From assembly GCA_937920005.1 (NCBI GenBank), contig CALETF010000111.1, forward strand, positions 1 through 5,857: a stretch of DNA of 5,857 bases, written 5' to 3'. This document shows positions 1 through 5,420 of the stretch, in pieces. A model generated the notes under the pieces. That model was given only the letters and a program-made list of their open reading frames with translations. It was not told the origin of the DNA and made no database searches. The translations under genes and the position numbers were made by a program. Source of the stretch: an uncultured Candidatus Altimarinota bacterium (GTDB lineage Bacteria > Patescibacteriota > Gracilibacteria > BD1-5 > JAGOOR01). Position 1 is the first letter of the stretch, and the number at the start of each line of letters is the position of its first letter.

Positions 1-306
1 TCCTTGCATGTTTCACATTTTATTGGTATTATTTTATTATTAATTAAATATTTACAAATATAGGTTGAAGATGGTGTTTTAGAAAAAGAAAATTTTAGAT
101 TATTATGGAAACAAATCCCTCAAGGTAATGAATTGGTTTATGAGATCGCAAATATGAAACCTGAATTAAAAGATTCTGAAAAATTAAAAGAAAATTTGAA
201 AAGAAATAATATTTTTATAGCAAAGAATAGGGTTTACCAATTAATAGATTCAGGAAAGATAAGGAAACCAGAAATGGTAGTAGAAGAAATAGTAAAAAAC
301 ATATAA
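1..306 (+). CDS. Partial eukaryotic-like fragment resembling the beta-adaptin appendage (AP complex), with a putative 38-nt intron
   Basis: The reading frame from 64 to the TAA at 304-306 begins VEDGVLEKENF, continues WKQIPQGNELVYEI and then NNIFIAK. From memory this resembles the C-terminal appendage of beta-adaptin, which in animals reads VEDGKMERQVF, WKDIPNENELQFQI and NNNVYTIAK. An in-frame TAG at 61-63 blocks extension. If 26-63 (GTATTA...ATAG) is a short spliceosomal intron, the upstream exon in frame 2 reads MFHILL, matching the strand before VEDG (LNVLF) in animal proteins. After residue 60 or so the likeness fades and the usual rest of the domain is missing. GC content is about 25 percent by eye, far below the flanking genes, and no in-frame TGA is used. 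Beta-adaptin is a vesicle-coat subunit absent from bacteria, so contamination, an amplification chimera or host DNA is likelier than a working bacterial gene. Confidence 0.45.
26..63 (+). other. Putative 38-nt GT-AG intron
   Basis: This extremely AT-rich segment starts GTATTA and ends AAATATAG. Removing it joins a frame-2 exon (PCMFHILL) to the frame-1 VEDG segment and gives a continuous beta-adaptin-like strand. Short AT-rich introns of this kind are known in ciliates and other protists. The call depends wholly on the protein resemblance. Confidence 0.35.
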
Positions 307-312
307 ATTTGT

Positions 313-1587
313 TTATTTTCTCTCCACCCACATGGCATCCCCGAAACTGAGAAATCGGAAGTTATGTTCGAGAGCGTATTGGTAGGCGGCTTGCATATTT
401 TCTAGGCCCATAAATGCGGCGACGAGGACGAGGAGAGATGTTCGTGGTGCGTGGAAATTGGTGATGAGAACATCAACGATTTTAAATTCATACCCTGGAG
501 TGATGTAGAGGTTTGTGTCGCCTGAGTAGCCCGTCATTCCGGGCAAGGATGTTCATTGCGTAGCAGGGACATCTGCGACCCGGAATCCAGGTCAATTATC
601 ATTTCCTTGAAAATTATTAGCACGCTCTGCGTAGTTATCCACCTGGATTCCAGATATATCTCGTGCCGCTTCGCTTGCACTACGATATTCTGGAATGACG
701 GGTTTTAGTTTCCCTGCTGCATACGATTCGAGTGAGCGCATAGAGGTCGTCCCGACGGCTATCACTCTCCCCTTTCGGTTTTTCAGGAGTTCAAGAGTTT
801 CAGCGGGGATAGTCACAAACTCGGAGTGAATCTGATACTGCGTCACATCGTCTTCATAGATAGGTTTAAAAGTGCCCGGACCGATATGGAGCGTGACATG
901 GGCTATCTTCACTCACATAGATTGGATTTTTTCGAGGAGTTCTGGCGTAAAGTGGCGTCATGCGGTGGGTGCGGCAGTAGAGCCGAGATTTTCAGCATAG
1001 ACGGTCTGATAGAGCTCAGAATTTTCGAGGTGTTCAGTGATATAGGGCGGAAGAGGGATTTCTCCGTATTTTTGAAGTACTTCGAGCCATTCGTGATGTG
1101 GCACGGGGACTTTTACCAATCTGCCAGCATAGGTCTCCCCCACTATCTCCAGCATCATTCAATTTTCGAGGATAATCGTTCTTCAGGTTTTGAGACGTTC
1201 TCCCGGGAAACACATAATCTCCCACACATCAGGAGAAGTATTTCGGAGAAAGAGACATTCGACATCCTTGGTTGTTAGTCCTTGGTTGTTAGTTTTTAGT
1301 TCATCATGAGAAGTTCCTTCATTTTGTACTTTGTACTTTGTATTTTGTCTTAATTGAGTCACTCATTTAATACGAGCAGGCATCACGCGCGTATCATTGA
1401 TGACGAGGATGTCATCAGGACGAAGCAGCGAGGTAATATCTCAGAATAATATTTCATCAAATTCTCCACTTTGTACTTTGTCTTTTGTCTTTTGCATTAC
1501 GAGTAGTTTCGAACTATCCCGCGGTTCGAGCGGGTGTTGAGCAATTTTTTCAGGAGGAAGTGGATAGTCGAAAAGTTCTGTTTTCAT
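313..1587 (-). CDS. queA: QueA, S-adenosylmethionine:tRNA ribosyltransferase-isomerase, with repeat-derived insertions
   Basis: QueA transfers and isomerises the ribosyl part of SAM onto 7-aminomethyl-7-deazaguanine in tRNA, giving epoxyqueuosine, the step before queuosine. With TGA as Gly the frame is open for 424 codons, ATG to TAA. Family segments appear in order: AQHPLEPRDSSKLLV (16-30), INDTRVMPARIKG (63-75), GEIPLPPYI (175-183), YQTVYAENLGSTAAPTAG (193-210), HVTLHIGPGTF (230-240), AVGTTSMRSLES (277-288), PGYEFKIVDVLITNFH (364-379) and FGDAMW (415-420). Eight in-frame TGAs (codons 49, 75, 135, 143, 210, 225, 332, 345) include the conserved Gly of APTAGxHF. Usual length is about 340-360. 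The excess comes from repeat DNA at residues 79-108 (heptamers and a 14-bp tandem) and 296-353 (an inverted pair of palindromic elements). A GACTAT box lies 7 nt upstream and there is no Shine-Dalgarno. All core motifs survive, so it may be functional, but activity is not shown. Confidence 0.95.
530..592 (+). repeat. Palindromic repeat, long form, copy A (inside queA)
   Basis: Outer end CGTCATTCC, inner end GGAATCCAGG. The stem ATTCCGGG (536-543) pairs perfectly with CCCGGAAT (579-586). The 35-nt loop holds a smaller GATGT/ACATC pairing. It shares both ends with the short copies elsewhere in the window. Confidence 0.8.
641..702 (-). repeat. Palindromic repeat, long form, copy B (inside queA)
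   Basis: This is the inverted partner of copy A. It begins ACCTGGATTCC and ends GGAATGACGGG. ATTCCAGA (647-654) pairs with TCTGGAAT (689-696), extended by ATATC (656-660) with GATAT (684-688), so an imperfect hairpin of more than 12 bp is possible. Its interior differs from that of copy A, so the two are not recent duplicates of each other. Confidence 0.8.
1265..1292. repeat. Perfect 14-bp tandem repeat (2 copies) inside queA
   Basis: TCCTTGGTTGTTAG occurs at 1265-1278 and again at 1279-1292. On the minus strand it encodes about residues 99-108 of QueA, in a stretch absent from ordinary QueA between the PARIKG and ECLFLR segments. Confidence 0.85.
1322..1351. repeat. Heptanucleotide tandem repeat inside queA
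   Basis: On the plus strand 7-bp units TTGTACT, TTGTACT, TTGTATT and TTGTCTT follow one another. They encode about residues 79-89 of QueA (rich in Lys, Gln, Asn, Tyr). Together with the adjacent 14-bp tandem they account for an extra loop of some 25-30 residues. Confidence 0.75.
1469..1496. repeat. Second heptanucleotide tandem repeat inside queA
   Basis: Units TTTGTAC, TTTGTCT, TTTGTCT and TTTGCAT share their 7-bp period and base pattern with the repeat at 1322-1351. They encode QKTKDKVQ, about residues 31-39 of QueA, where other QueA proteins have a short turn after the LLVL strand. The gene has therefore been entered at least twice by the same simple repeat. Confidence 0.7.
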
Positions 1588-1594
1588 GCAGGAA

Positions 1595-1622
1595 ATAGTC
1601 TCAAATTTTACCTATTTTGCAA
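1595..1622 (-). promoter_or_regulatory. Putative queA promoter, apparently leaderless
   Basis: On the minus strand TTGCAA (1617-1622) and GACTAT (1595-1600) are 16 bp apart. The -10 box lies 7 nt before the ATG at 1587, so transcription should start at or next to the start codon. No Shine-Dalgarno is visible. Confidence 0.5.
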
Positions 1623-1649
1623 GAAATTTCAGATGTTCATAATTCGTAA

Positions 1650-1676
1650 TTGATAATTGACATTTTTTCTTATACT
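1650..1676 (+). promoter_or_regulatory. Putative ABC-F promoter, apparently leaderless
   Basis: TTGATA (1650-1655) and TATACT (1671-1676) are 15 bp apart. The -10 box ends 6 nt before the ATG at 1683, placing the expected start of transcription on the A of ATG. The region between queA and this gene is a compact divergent promoter with nothing else evident. Confidence 0.5.
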
Positions 1677-1682
1677 CTCCGC

Positions 1683-3155
1683 ATGTCCTACGCCTCTCCT
1701 GTCATTCTCAGTTTTGATAAAGCTTGTTTTGCCTTCAATGACGGCAAACGCATCATTCTCAACGAAGCAAATTTCTCTATTCGAGAAAACACAAAAATCA
1801 CCATCATGGGTCAAAATGGTGCTGGTAAATCCACGATGTTTAAACTCATCATGGGCGAGCTCAAACTCCAATCAGGCAAGATGAATCTCGTCCCAGGGAA
1901 AACCGTCGCTATCTCACGACAGGTCATCCCTCGTGACCAGATGCATCTCACGGTGAAAGAATACTTCGCAACAGCATTTAAGAATTCAGACAATAAACTC
2001 GAGAGAAAAATCGCTGATGTACTCGAAGAGGTCAATCTCGTAGCGCCTCTCGATAAAACCCTCAAACACTTTTCTGGTGGTCAACAGGCTCGTCTCCTCC
2101 TCGCCCACGCCCTCATCCAGGAACCAGATATTCTCCTCCTCGATGAGCCAACCAATAATCTCGATACTGCAGGTATCAGCCACCTCATCAATTTCATCCT
2201 CGCTTACGAAAAAACCGTCGTGGTTATCTCACATGATGCAGATTTTCTCAATATGTTCACCGATGGCGTCCTCTATCTCAATGTCCAGAGACAAACGGTT
2301 GAACAATACTGGGGAAACTACTATGATGTCGTCGATCAAATCGCAGCACAGATAGAGAGAGAACGACAACAAAATGCCCGAATGGAAAAGGAAATCCAGG
2401 ATTCAAAGGATAAAATCAACTTCTTTAGTAATAAAGGAGGTAAAATGCGTAAACTCGCCAGTAAAATGCGCGATGATGTCGCTGAAGCTGAGGAAAATAA
2501 AGTAGCGGTACGAAAAGACGACAAAACTATTCCTGCCTTCACCATAGAATTCCCAAACCTTATCGGACCTATTGTCCAGATAAACAGTCTGAGCCTCATG
2601 AGTCCACTCACTCACGATGTCGTGCACGTACCCTTTTCTCTTACGGTCAAAAAACGTCAGCGATATATACTCAAATGACCAAATGGTATCGGCAAATCAA
2701 CACTCCTGAAGCGCCTCACCAGCGGCGAAGATGAAGATGCTGTTATCACGCCAGAAGTATCTATTGGTTACTACAGCCAGGACTTCGATGCGCTCGATAT
2801 GAATATGACAGTCTGGGACTCTCTCCATTCTGCGACCAGCGAATGTACTGATCAAGACGTCTACAAAGTCGCGGCTCAGTTTCTCCTTATCGGTGATTTA
2901 TTGAAGAATCCTGTCTACGCACTCTCAGAGGGTCAAAAAGGTCTCCTCTGTTATGCTCGATTTGTGCTTCAGAAACCACACCTCCTCATCCTCGATGAAC
3001 CAACAAATCATATCAACTTCCGTCACCTCCCCGTCATCGCTGAAGCACTCAACGAATACGAAGGTGGTATTATCATGGTCAGCCATGATGATGCATTTGT
3101 AGAGAAGATTGATGACCTTGAGGAAATTGATTTGAAGCGTTTACTTGGGATTTAG
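1683..3155 (+). CDS. ABC-F family ATPase (two nucleotide-binding domains, no membrane segments)
   Basis: ABC-F proteins are soluble ATPases that act on the ribosome (EttA, Uup and antibiotic-protection types). With TGA as Gly the frame gives 490 residues. Domain 1: Walker A GQNGAGKST (43-51), signature FSGGQQ (130-135), Walker B LLLDEPTNNLD (151-161), switch His in VISHD (181-185). A charged linker follows (about 215-290, with ERERQQNARMEKE and NKGGKMRKLASKMRDD), fitting the ABC-F inter-domain helical pair. Domain 2: Walker A GPNGIGKST (332-340), whose first Gly is the TGA at 2676-2678, signature LSEGQKG (414-420), Walker B LLILDEPTNHIN (434-445), VSHDD (466-470). The second signature (SEGQ for SGGQ) and D-loop (HIN for HLD) are unusual. 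ATG 1683 is chosen over an upstream TTG at 1650 because the family sequence starts there and the promoter overlaps the extension. It ends with TAG. ABC-F subtype and target are not determined. Confidence 0.92.
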
Positions 3156-3160
3156 AGCCT

Positions 3161-3180
3161 GTTATCTTCGGGTTTGACCC
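3161..3180 (+). repeat. Truncated copy of the palindromic repeat
   Basis: GTTATCTTCGGGTTTGACCC matches the left arm and loop of the complete copy at 3207-3238 with three differences, and lacks the right arm. It begins 6 bp after the ABC-F stop codon. Confidence 0.55.
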
Positions 3181-3206
3181 ATCATATAAACAACGAAGTT
3201 GCAAGT

Positions 3207-3238
3207 CGTCATCCTCGGGCTTGACCCGAGGATCCAGG
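3207..3238 (+). repeat. Palindromic repeat, short form, copy C (left of the GIY-YIG gene)
   Basis: The repeat begins CGTCAT and ends CCAGG. ATCCTCGGG (3211-3219) and CCCGAGGAT (3225-3233) form a perfect 9-bp stem around the 5-nt loop CTTGA. The orientation is that of copy A in queA. The hairpin may also slow transcription leaving the ABC-F gene, but it has no T-run, so it is not a standard terminator. Confidence 0.85.
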
Positions 3239-3247
3239 ACATATACT
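3221..3247 (+). promoter_or_regulatory. Putative GIY-YIG promoter, -35 box supplied by the repeat
   Basis: TTGACC (3221-3226) lies in the loop and right arm of repeat copy C. A perfect TATACT (3242-3247) follows after 15 bp. The -10 ends 6 nt before the ATG at 3254, the same geometry as the ABC-F and sufC promoters. Confidence 0.5.
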
Positions 3248-3253
3248 TTCCTT

Positions 3254-3559
3254 ATGAGAAACCATTGAAGACCATTTCAGCCCTGTGTCTATATGATGGC
3301 AAGTCAGAAAAATGGCACAATTTATATATGAGTGACGAGCGATTTAGTGAAAAGAGTTTGGCAACATAAGAATCATTTGTTTGAGTGATTCACTGCGGAA
3401 TATGATGTCTCACTTCTTGTATATTCTGAATGCACAGATACAATGGAAGCCGCTTTGCAGAGAGAAAAAACTCTCAAACACTGGGTACGGGATTGGAAAG
3501 TAACACTTATTGAAAAACAGAATCCAGAATGGAGAGACTTATATGAAGATATAATCTAG
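3254..3559 (+). CDS. Small GIY-YIG domain nuclease (UPF0213/YhbQ-like)
   Basis: With TGA as Gly the frame gives 101 residues, the usual size of single-domain GIY-YIG proteins. The first motif is degenerate (CVYMM, 11-15). The second is intact, GTIYIGVTSDL (21-31), and its Gly 26 is a TGA. The helix LVKRVWQHKN (31-40) carries the expected Arg (R34). EGFTAEY (44-50), REKTLKHW (70-77) and KQNPEWRDLYEDI (88-100) match the family, giving candidate catalytic residues Y13, Y24, R34, E71 and N90. TGA codons are 5, 26 and 45. The family cuts DNA with a divalent metal; the role of the small stand-alone members is poorly defined. The gene lies between inverted repeat copies C and D with its promoter partly inside C, so it may belong to the repeat unit. 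The first ATG is used because it follows the TATACT box by 6 nt. Confidence 0.87.
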
Positions 3560-3573
3560 TTGATATTTTATAT

Positions 3574-3605
3574 CCTGGATTCTCGGGTCAAGCCCGAGAA
3601 TGACG
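3574..3605 (-). repeat. Palindromic repeat, short form, copy D (right of the GIY-YIG gene)
   Basis: This copy begins CCTGG and ends ATGACG, inverted relative to copy C. ATTCTCGGG (3579-3587) and CCCGAGAAT (3593-3601) form a perfect 9-bp stem around TCAAG, the complement of copy C's loop. It starts 15 bp after the GIY-YIG stop codon and ends 22 bp before the next gene. Confidence 0.85.
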
Positions 3606-3627
3606 CAAATAGTTATTTTTTTATTTT

Positions 3628-4110
3628 ATGGTTCAATTCGGTACAAGACAAGAATACTACGCATTTCTGGGTGATCGAGAAATTTTTGAAGCCCATGATT
3701 GCCCATTTTGCTCACGAGAAAAATTTCAAGATATGATTATCTGGGAAGGAAAAAATTGGATTCTTCTCTACAACAAATATCCCTACACAGGCAATGACCA
3801 GCATATCATGGCAATTCCACATGCTCACAAAGAATTTTTCACAGAATTCACCGAAGAGGAAGTCGCAGAGCTCAAACAAGTCCATGAAGAAGTGAAGAAA
3901 TACTTCTGAGATAAGACATATTTCTCATTTTGTAGAGAAACTCACGGAACTATAACAAAGACCATTAAGCACTACCATATGCAGTTTATAGGAGCGGAGA
4001 TTCAAGGAAAATATCTGAGAAAAATGCTCCAAAATCAATGATTTCCAGTCGAACAAGAACTCGATATCTCAAAATCAGATATAATTATTCATAAAAATGA
4101 CAAAAATTAA
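3628..4110 (+). CDS. HIT-superfamily protein 1 (HxHxQ variant)
   Basis: With TGA as Gly the frame gives 160 residues. CPFC (25-28) is a likely zinc-binding pair near the N-terminus. The HIT core follows: WILLYNKYPYTG (44-55), HIMAIPHAH (59-67), then KHYHMQFIG (114-122). The active-site motif here is His-x-His-x-Gln (115-119). Typical HIT hydrolases have His at the third position, while GalT and Ap4A phosphorylase types have Gln, so a nucleotidyl-transfer or phosphorolytic reaction is possible; the substrate cannot be read from sequence. TGA codons are 94 and 138. Both align with glycines of the next gene, where the codon is GGN. No Shine-Dalgarno and only a weak TATTTT-like box precede the ATG. 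The end overlaps the second HIT gene by 14 bp. Confidence 0.88.
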
Positions 4111-4534
4111 CACTCGCGAAGAATACAAAAAAATCCTCTGAGATAGAAAATTTATCGGGCGAGACGGTTGCCCTTTTTGTGAAACAGAAAAATTTGAAAC
4201 CCCTGTACTCTGGAAATGAAAATATTGGATGATTGTGCAAAATAAGTTTCCCTACACTGGTACAAAAGAGCACATCATGGCAATTCCCTATGAGCATCAT
4301 ATTCATGCAAGCGAGTTTGATCATGCTACATGGTCAGAGATGGAGGATGTTCACGCTTGGGTACGAGATTTTTATACAGGCGAAGAATATTTCTCTTTTA
4401 CTCGCGAGACCATCACACCCACAAAACCTGATACACGAAGCATAGAGCACTATCACACACATTTCTGTCCATGAGTTCTCTATGGGGATACAGTCAGAAA
4501 TATGCTCAAGAGTCAGGGATTTCCAGTGGAATAG
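4097..4534 (+). CDS. HIT-superfamily protein 2 (canonical HxHxH)
   Basis: With TGA as Gly the frame gives 145 residues, clearly a paralogue of the preceding gene: LGDRKF (14-19), CPFC (25-28), FPYTG (51-55), HIMAIP (59-64), EEYFSFTRET (96-105) and SQGFPVE (139-145) all have counterparts there. The active-site motif EHYHTHF (117-123) has all three triad histidines at 118, 120 and 122, as in HIT nucleotide hydrolases. TGA codons are 15, 41 and 126. The ATG lies inside the end of HIT gene 1 in another frame with a 14-bp overlap, so the two are probably co-transcribed and translationally coupled. It probably acts on nucleoside phosphates; the substrate is unknown. Confidence 0.88.
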
Positions 4535-4543
4535 GATTTATAA

Positions 4544-4571
4544 TGTTTACTTTTTGTTATTTAATTATACA
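4544..4571 (+). promoter_or_regulatory. Possible promoter of the NUDIX gene
   Basis: TATACA (4566-4571) lies 9 nt before the ATG at 4581, and a weak TGTTTA (4544-4549) lies 16 bp further upstream. This resembles the other near-leaderless starts but is less regular. The rest of 4535-4580 is AT-rich with no other signal. Confidence 0.35.
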
Positions 4572-4580
4572 TTTCAGTCT

Positions 4581-5195
4581 ATGAACAAATTCGACACACT
4601 TATTGTGACAGTACCAAATGCAGTACTCTTCCCTACTGGAGTCCATCCAGAAGGTTTTATCCCACATGCAGAGAACGATCTCCGCAAGGTGATTCTCGAA
4701 AACTATACGTATACTCGCCGAGGTGATGCTGAGACAGATTTTACTATGAAGCAGCCTATTTCGTATGCAGTTATCCGCAATACTGAAGGGAAAATATTTG
4801 CCTATCAGCGTGGGGACAAGCGTACAGAAGCACACGAGACACGTCTCGCTGGCAAATGGGCGTGTGGAATAGGTGGTCATATCGAAAAAGAAGATGAAAC
4901 AGGTGATATTCTCGCTGATTCACTTATTCGTGAACTCGAAGAAGAAATCACACTCCACGGAAAAATCCTCTCAGTCGACCCAATCGGTTATATCAATAGC
5001 GAAAAGGATGAGGTCAGTAAAGTCCATATCGGAGTTCTCTACGTCATCACCACAGACTCTCCTTCAGCTACAGGCAGCGAAGAAGTCGTCAATGAAGGTT
5101 TTTACACGCCAGACGAACTTCATGAAATGATGAAAAATCCCAATACCATCTGGGAAGAATGGACGAAAATAGCACTTAAGGCAGTTATAGGTTAA
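4581..5195 (+). CDS. NUDIX hydrolase
   Basis: The 204-residue product has a NUDIX-type core: a strand KIFAYQRGDKRTEAHETRLA (71-90), KWACGIGGH (92-100), then a helix ending RELEEEI (117-123), which holds the metal-binding glutamates of the REUXEE part of the box. The spacing between GGH and REL is longer than the classical GX5EX7REUXEE, so the box is atypical. DPIGYINSEKDEVSKVHIGV (133-152) resembles the strand of phosphoesterase-annotated NUDIX proteins. The family hydrolyses nucleoside diphosphates linked to another group; the substrate is not predictable here. An in-frame ATG at 4482 would extend it by 33 residues, but these lie inside the HIT gene and have no family likeness. It is the only gene in the window with no in-frame TGA. 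It ends with TAA. Confidence 0.88.
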   Translation: MNKFDTLIVTVPNAVLFPTGVHPEGFIPHAENDLRKVILENYTYTRRGDAETDFTMKQPISYAVIRNTEGKIFAYQRGDKRTEAHETRLAGKWACGIGGHIEKEDETGDILADSLIRELEEEITLHGKILSVDPIGYINSEKDEVSKVHIGVLYVITTDSPSATGSEEVVNEGFYTPDELHEMMKNPNTIWEEWTKIALKAVIG

Positions 5196-5205
5196 TATAT
5201 ATTTT

Positions 5206-5233
5206 CCTAGATTCGTTTTTCAACGGAATGACA
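5206..5233 (-). repeat. Degenerate palindromic repeat, copy E
   Basis: CCTAGATTC...GGAATGACA keeps both ends of the repeat family, but its stem is decayed (GTT/AAC inside ATTC/GGAAT). It starts 10 bp after the NUDIX stop codon. Confidence 0.6.
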
Positions 5234-5255
5234 AACAAGAAGGCAGAAACGGGTT

Positions 5256-5333
5256 TTTAGGGGACAAACTGTTTAAGGTCCAAGAATACAGAACTGTGAG
5301 ATGAAAAAACTGGCCGAGTTTTTGTCCCCTAAA
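5256..5333. repeat. 78-bp element with perfect 13-bp inverted ends
   Basis: TTTAGGGGACAAA (5256-5268) and TTTGTCCCCTAAA (5321-5333) are perfect inverted repeats 52 bp apart. Inside the right end AAAAACT (5305-5311) and AGTTTTT (5317-5323) form a 7-bp hairpin around GGCCG. The whole could be a small transposon-derived element (MITE) or a structured RNA. No open reading frame lies within, and no clear target duplication flanks it. Confidence 0.6.
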
Positions 5334-5341
5334 TTCTTTTG

Positions 5342-5363
5342 GTACTTTTGGAAACAAGAGTAC
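5342..5363 (+). other. 9-bp RNA hairpin with a GAAA tetraloop
   Basis: GTACTTTTG (5342-5350) pairs along its full length with CAAGAGTAC (5355-5363), eight Watson-Crick pairs and one U-G pair in RNA, closed by the loop GAAA. GNRA loops are typical of folded RNA rather than chance DNA palindromes. No T-run follows, so it is not a clear terminator. It sits 9 bp beyond the 13-bp inverted-repeat element. Confidence 0.5.
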
Positions 5364-5381
5364 ATTAAGGAATTCAATTCA

Positions 5382-5409
5382 CCTGGATCCCGACTTTCGT
5401 CGGGATGAC
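5382..5409 (-). repeat. Palindromic repeat, short form, copy F (upstream of sufC)
   Basis: The repeat begins CCTGGATCCC and ends CGGGATGAC. ATCCCGAC (5387-5394) and GTCGGGAT (5399-5406) form a perfect 8-bp stem with loop TTTC. It has the same orientation as copies D and E and lies 44 bp before sufC. Confidence 0.8.
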
Positions 5410-5420
5410 AGTCTTCAGGC

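Larger units (their letters stand above)
530..702. mobile_element. In-frame insertion in queA: two palindromic elements in inverted orientation (MITE-like)
   Basis: The segment is bounded by perfect 11-bp inverted repeats, CCCGTCATTCC (530-540) and GGAATGACGGG (692-702). A second perfect 11-bp pair lies inside, GGAATCCAGGT (582-592) and ACCTGGATTCC (641-651), enclosing 48 bp. It is thus two related elements of about 62 bp facing each other. On the minus strand it encodes residues 296-353 of QueA, between GKLK and YSGDTNL, which are near neighbours in ordinary QueA proteins. The frame stays open only because two TGAs (codons 332 and 345) are read as Gly. The outer and inner ends match those of the repeats flanking the GIY-YIG gene, in the same arrangement. 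Confidence 0.8.
3207..3605 (+). mobile_element. Candidate composite unit: GIY-YIG gene between inverted palindromic repeats
   Basis: Copies C and D point in opposite directions with CGTCAT ends outward and CCAGG ends inward, and the only gene between them is the GIY-YIG nuclease. The insertion inside queA has the same end order with 48 bp in place of the gene. This suggests a gene-bearing unit and a gene-less relative. No clear target-site duplication was found, and movement is inferred from arrangement only. Confidence 0.4.

Noticed and set aside
313..1158. Reading queA as a broken pseudogene in several pieces
   Set aside because: The breaks are all TGA codons. Read as Gly, the 424-codon frame is continuous with all core motifs, and several breaks fall on invariant glycines.
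826..1278. Long plus-strand open frame opposite queA
   Set aside because: It lies wholly antisense to conserved QueA blocks, has no recognisable family sequence, and has no promoter or ribosome-binding signal.
1650..1682. Upstream TTG start for the ABC-F gene
   Set aside because: The 11 extra residues overlap the promoter boxes and have no family likeness; the ATG at 1683 fits both the protein and the leaderless spacing.
3207..3238. Standard rho-independent terminator after the ABC-F gene
   Set aside because: The stem is strong, but no T-run follows and a promoter box overlaps its right arm.
3207..3605. CRISPR array from the palindromic repeats
   Set aside because: Copies are few, face opposite ways, differ in stem sequence and are separated by a gene, not by regular spacers.
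4482..4580. Upstream ATG start for the NUDIX gene
   Set aside because: It lies inside the HIT2 coding sequence in another frame and adds unrelated residues; the ATG at 4581 has its own -10-like box.
5256..5268. Recombination att site because of the GGGGACA core
   Set aside because: The likeness to lambda-derived att sequences stops after about eight bases, and no integrase gene is near.
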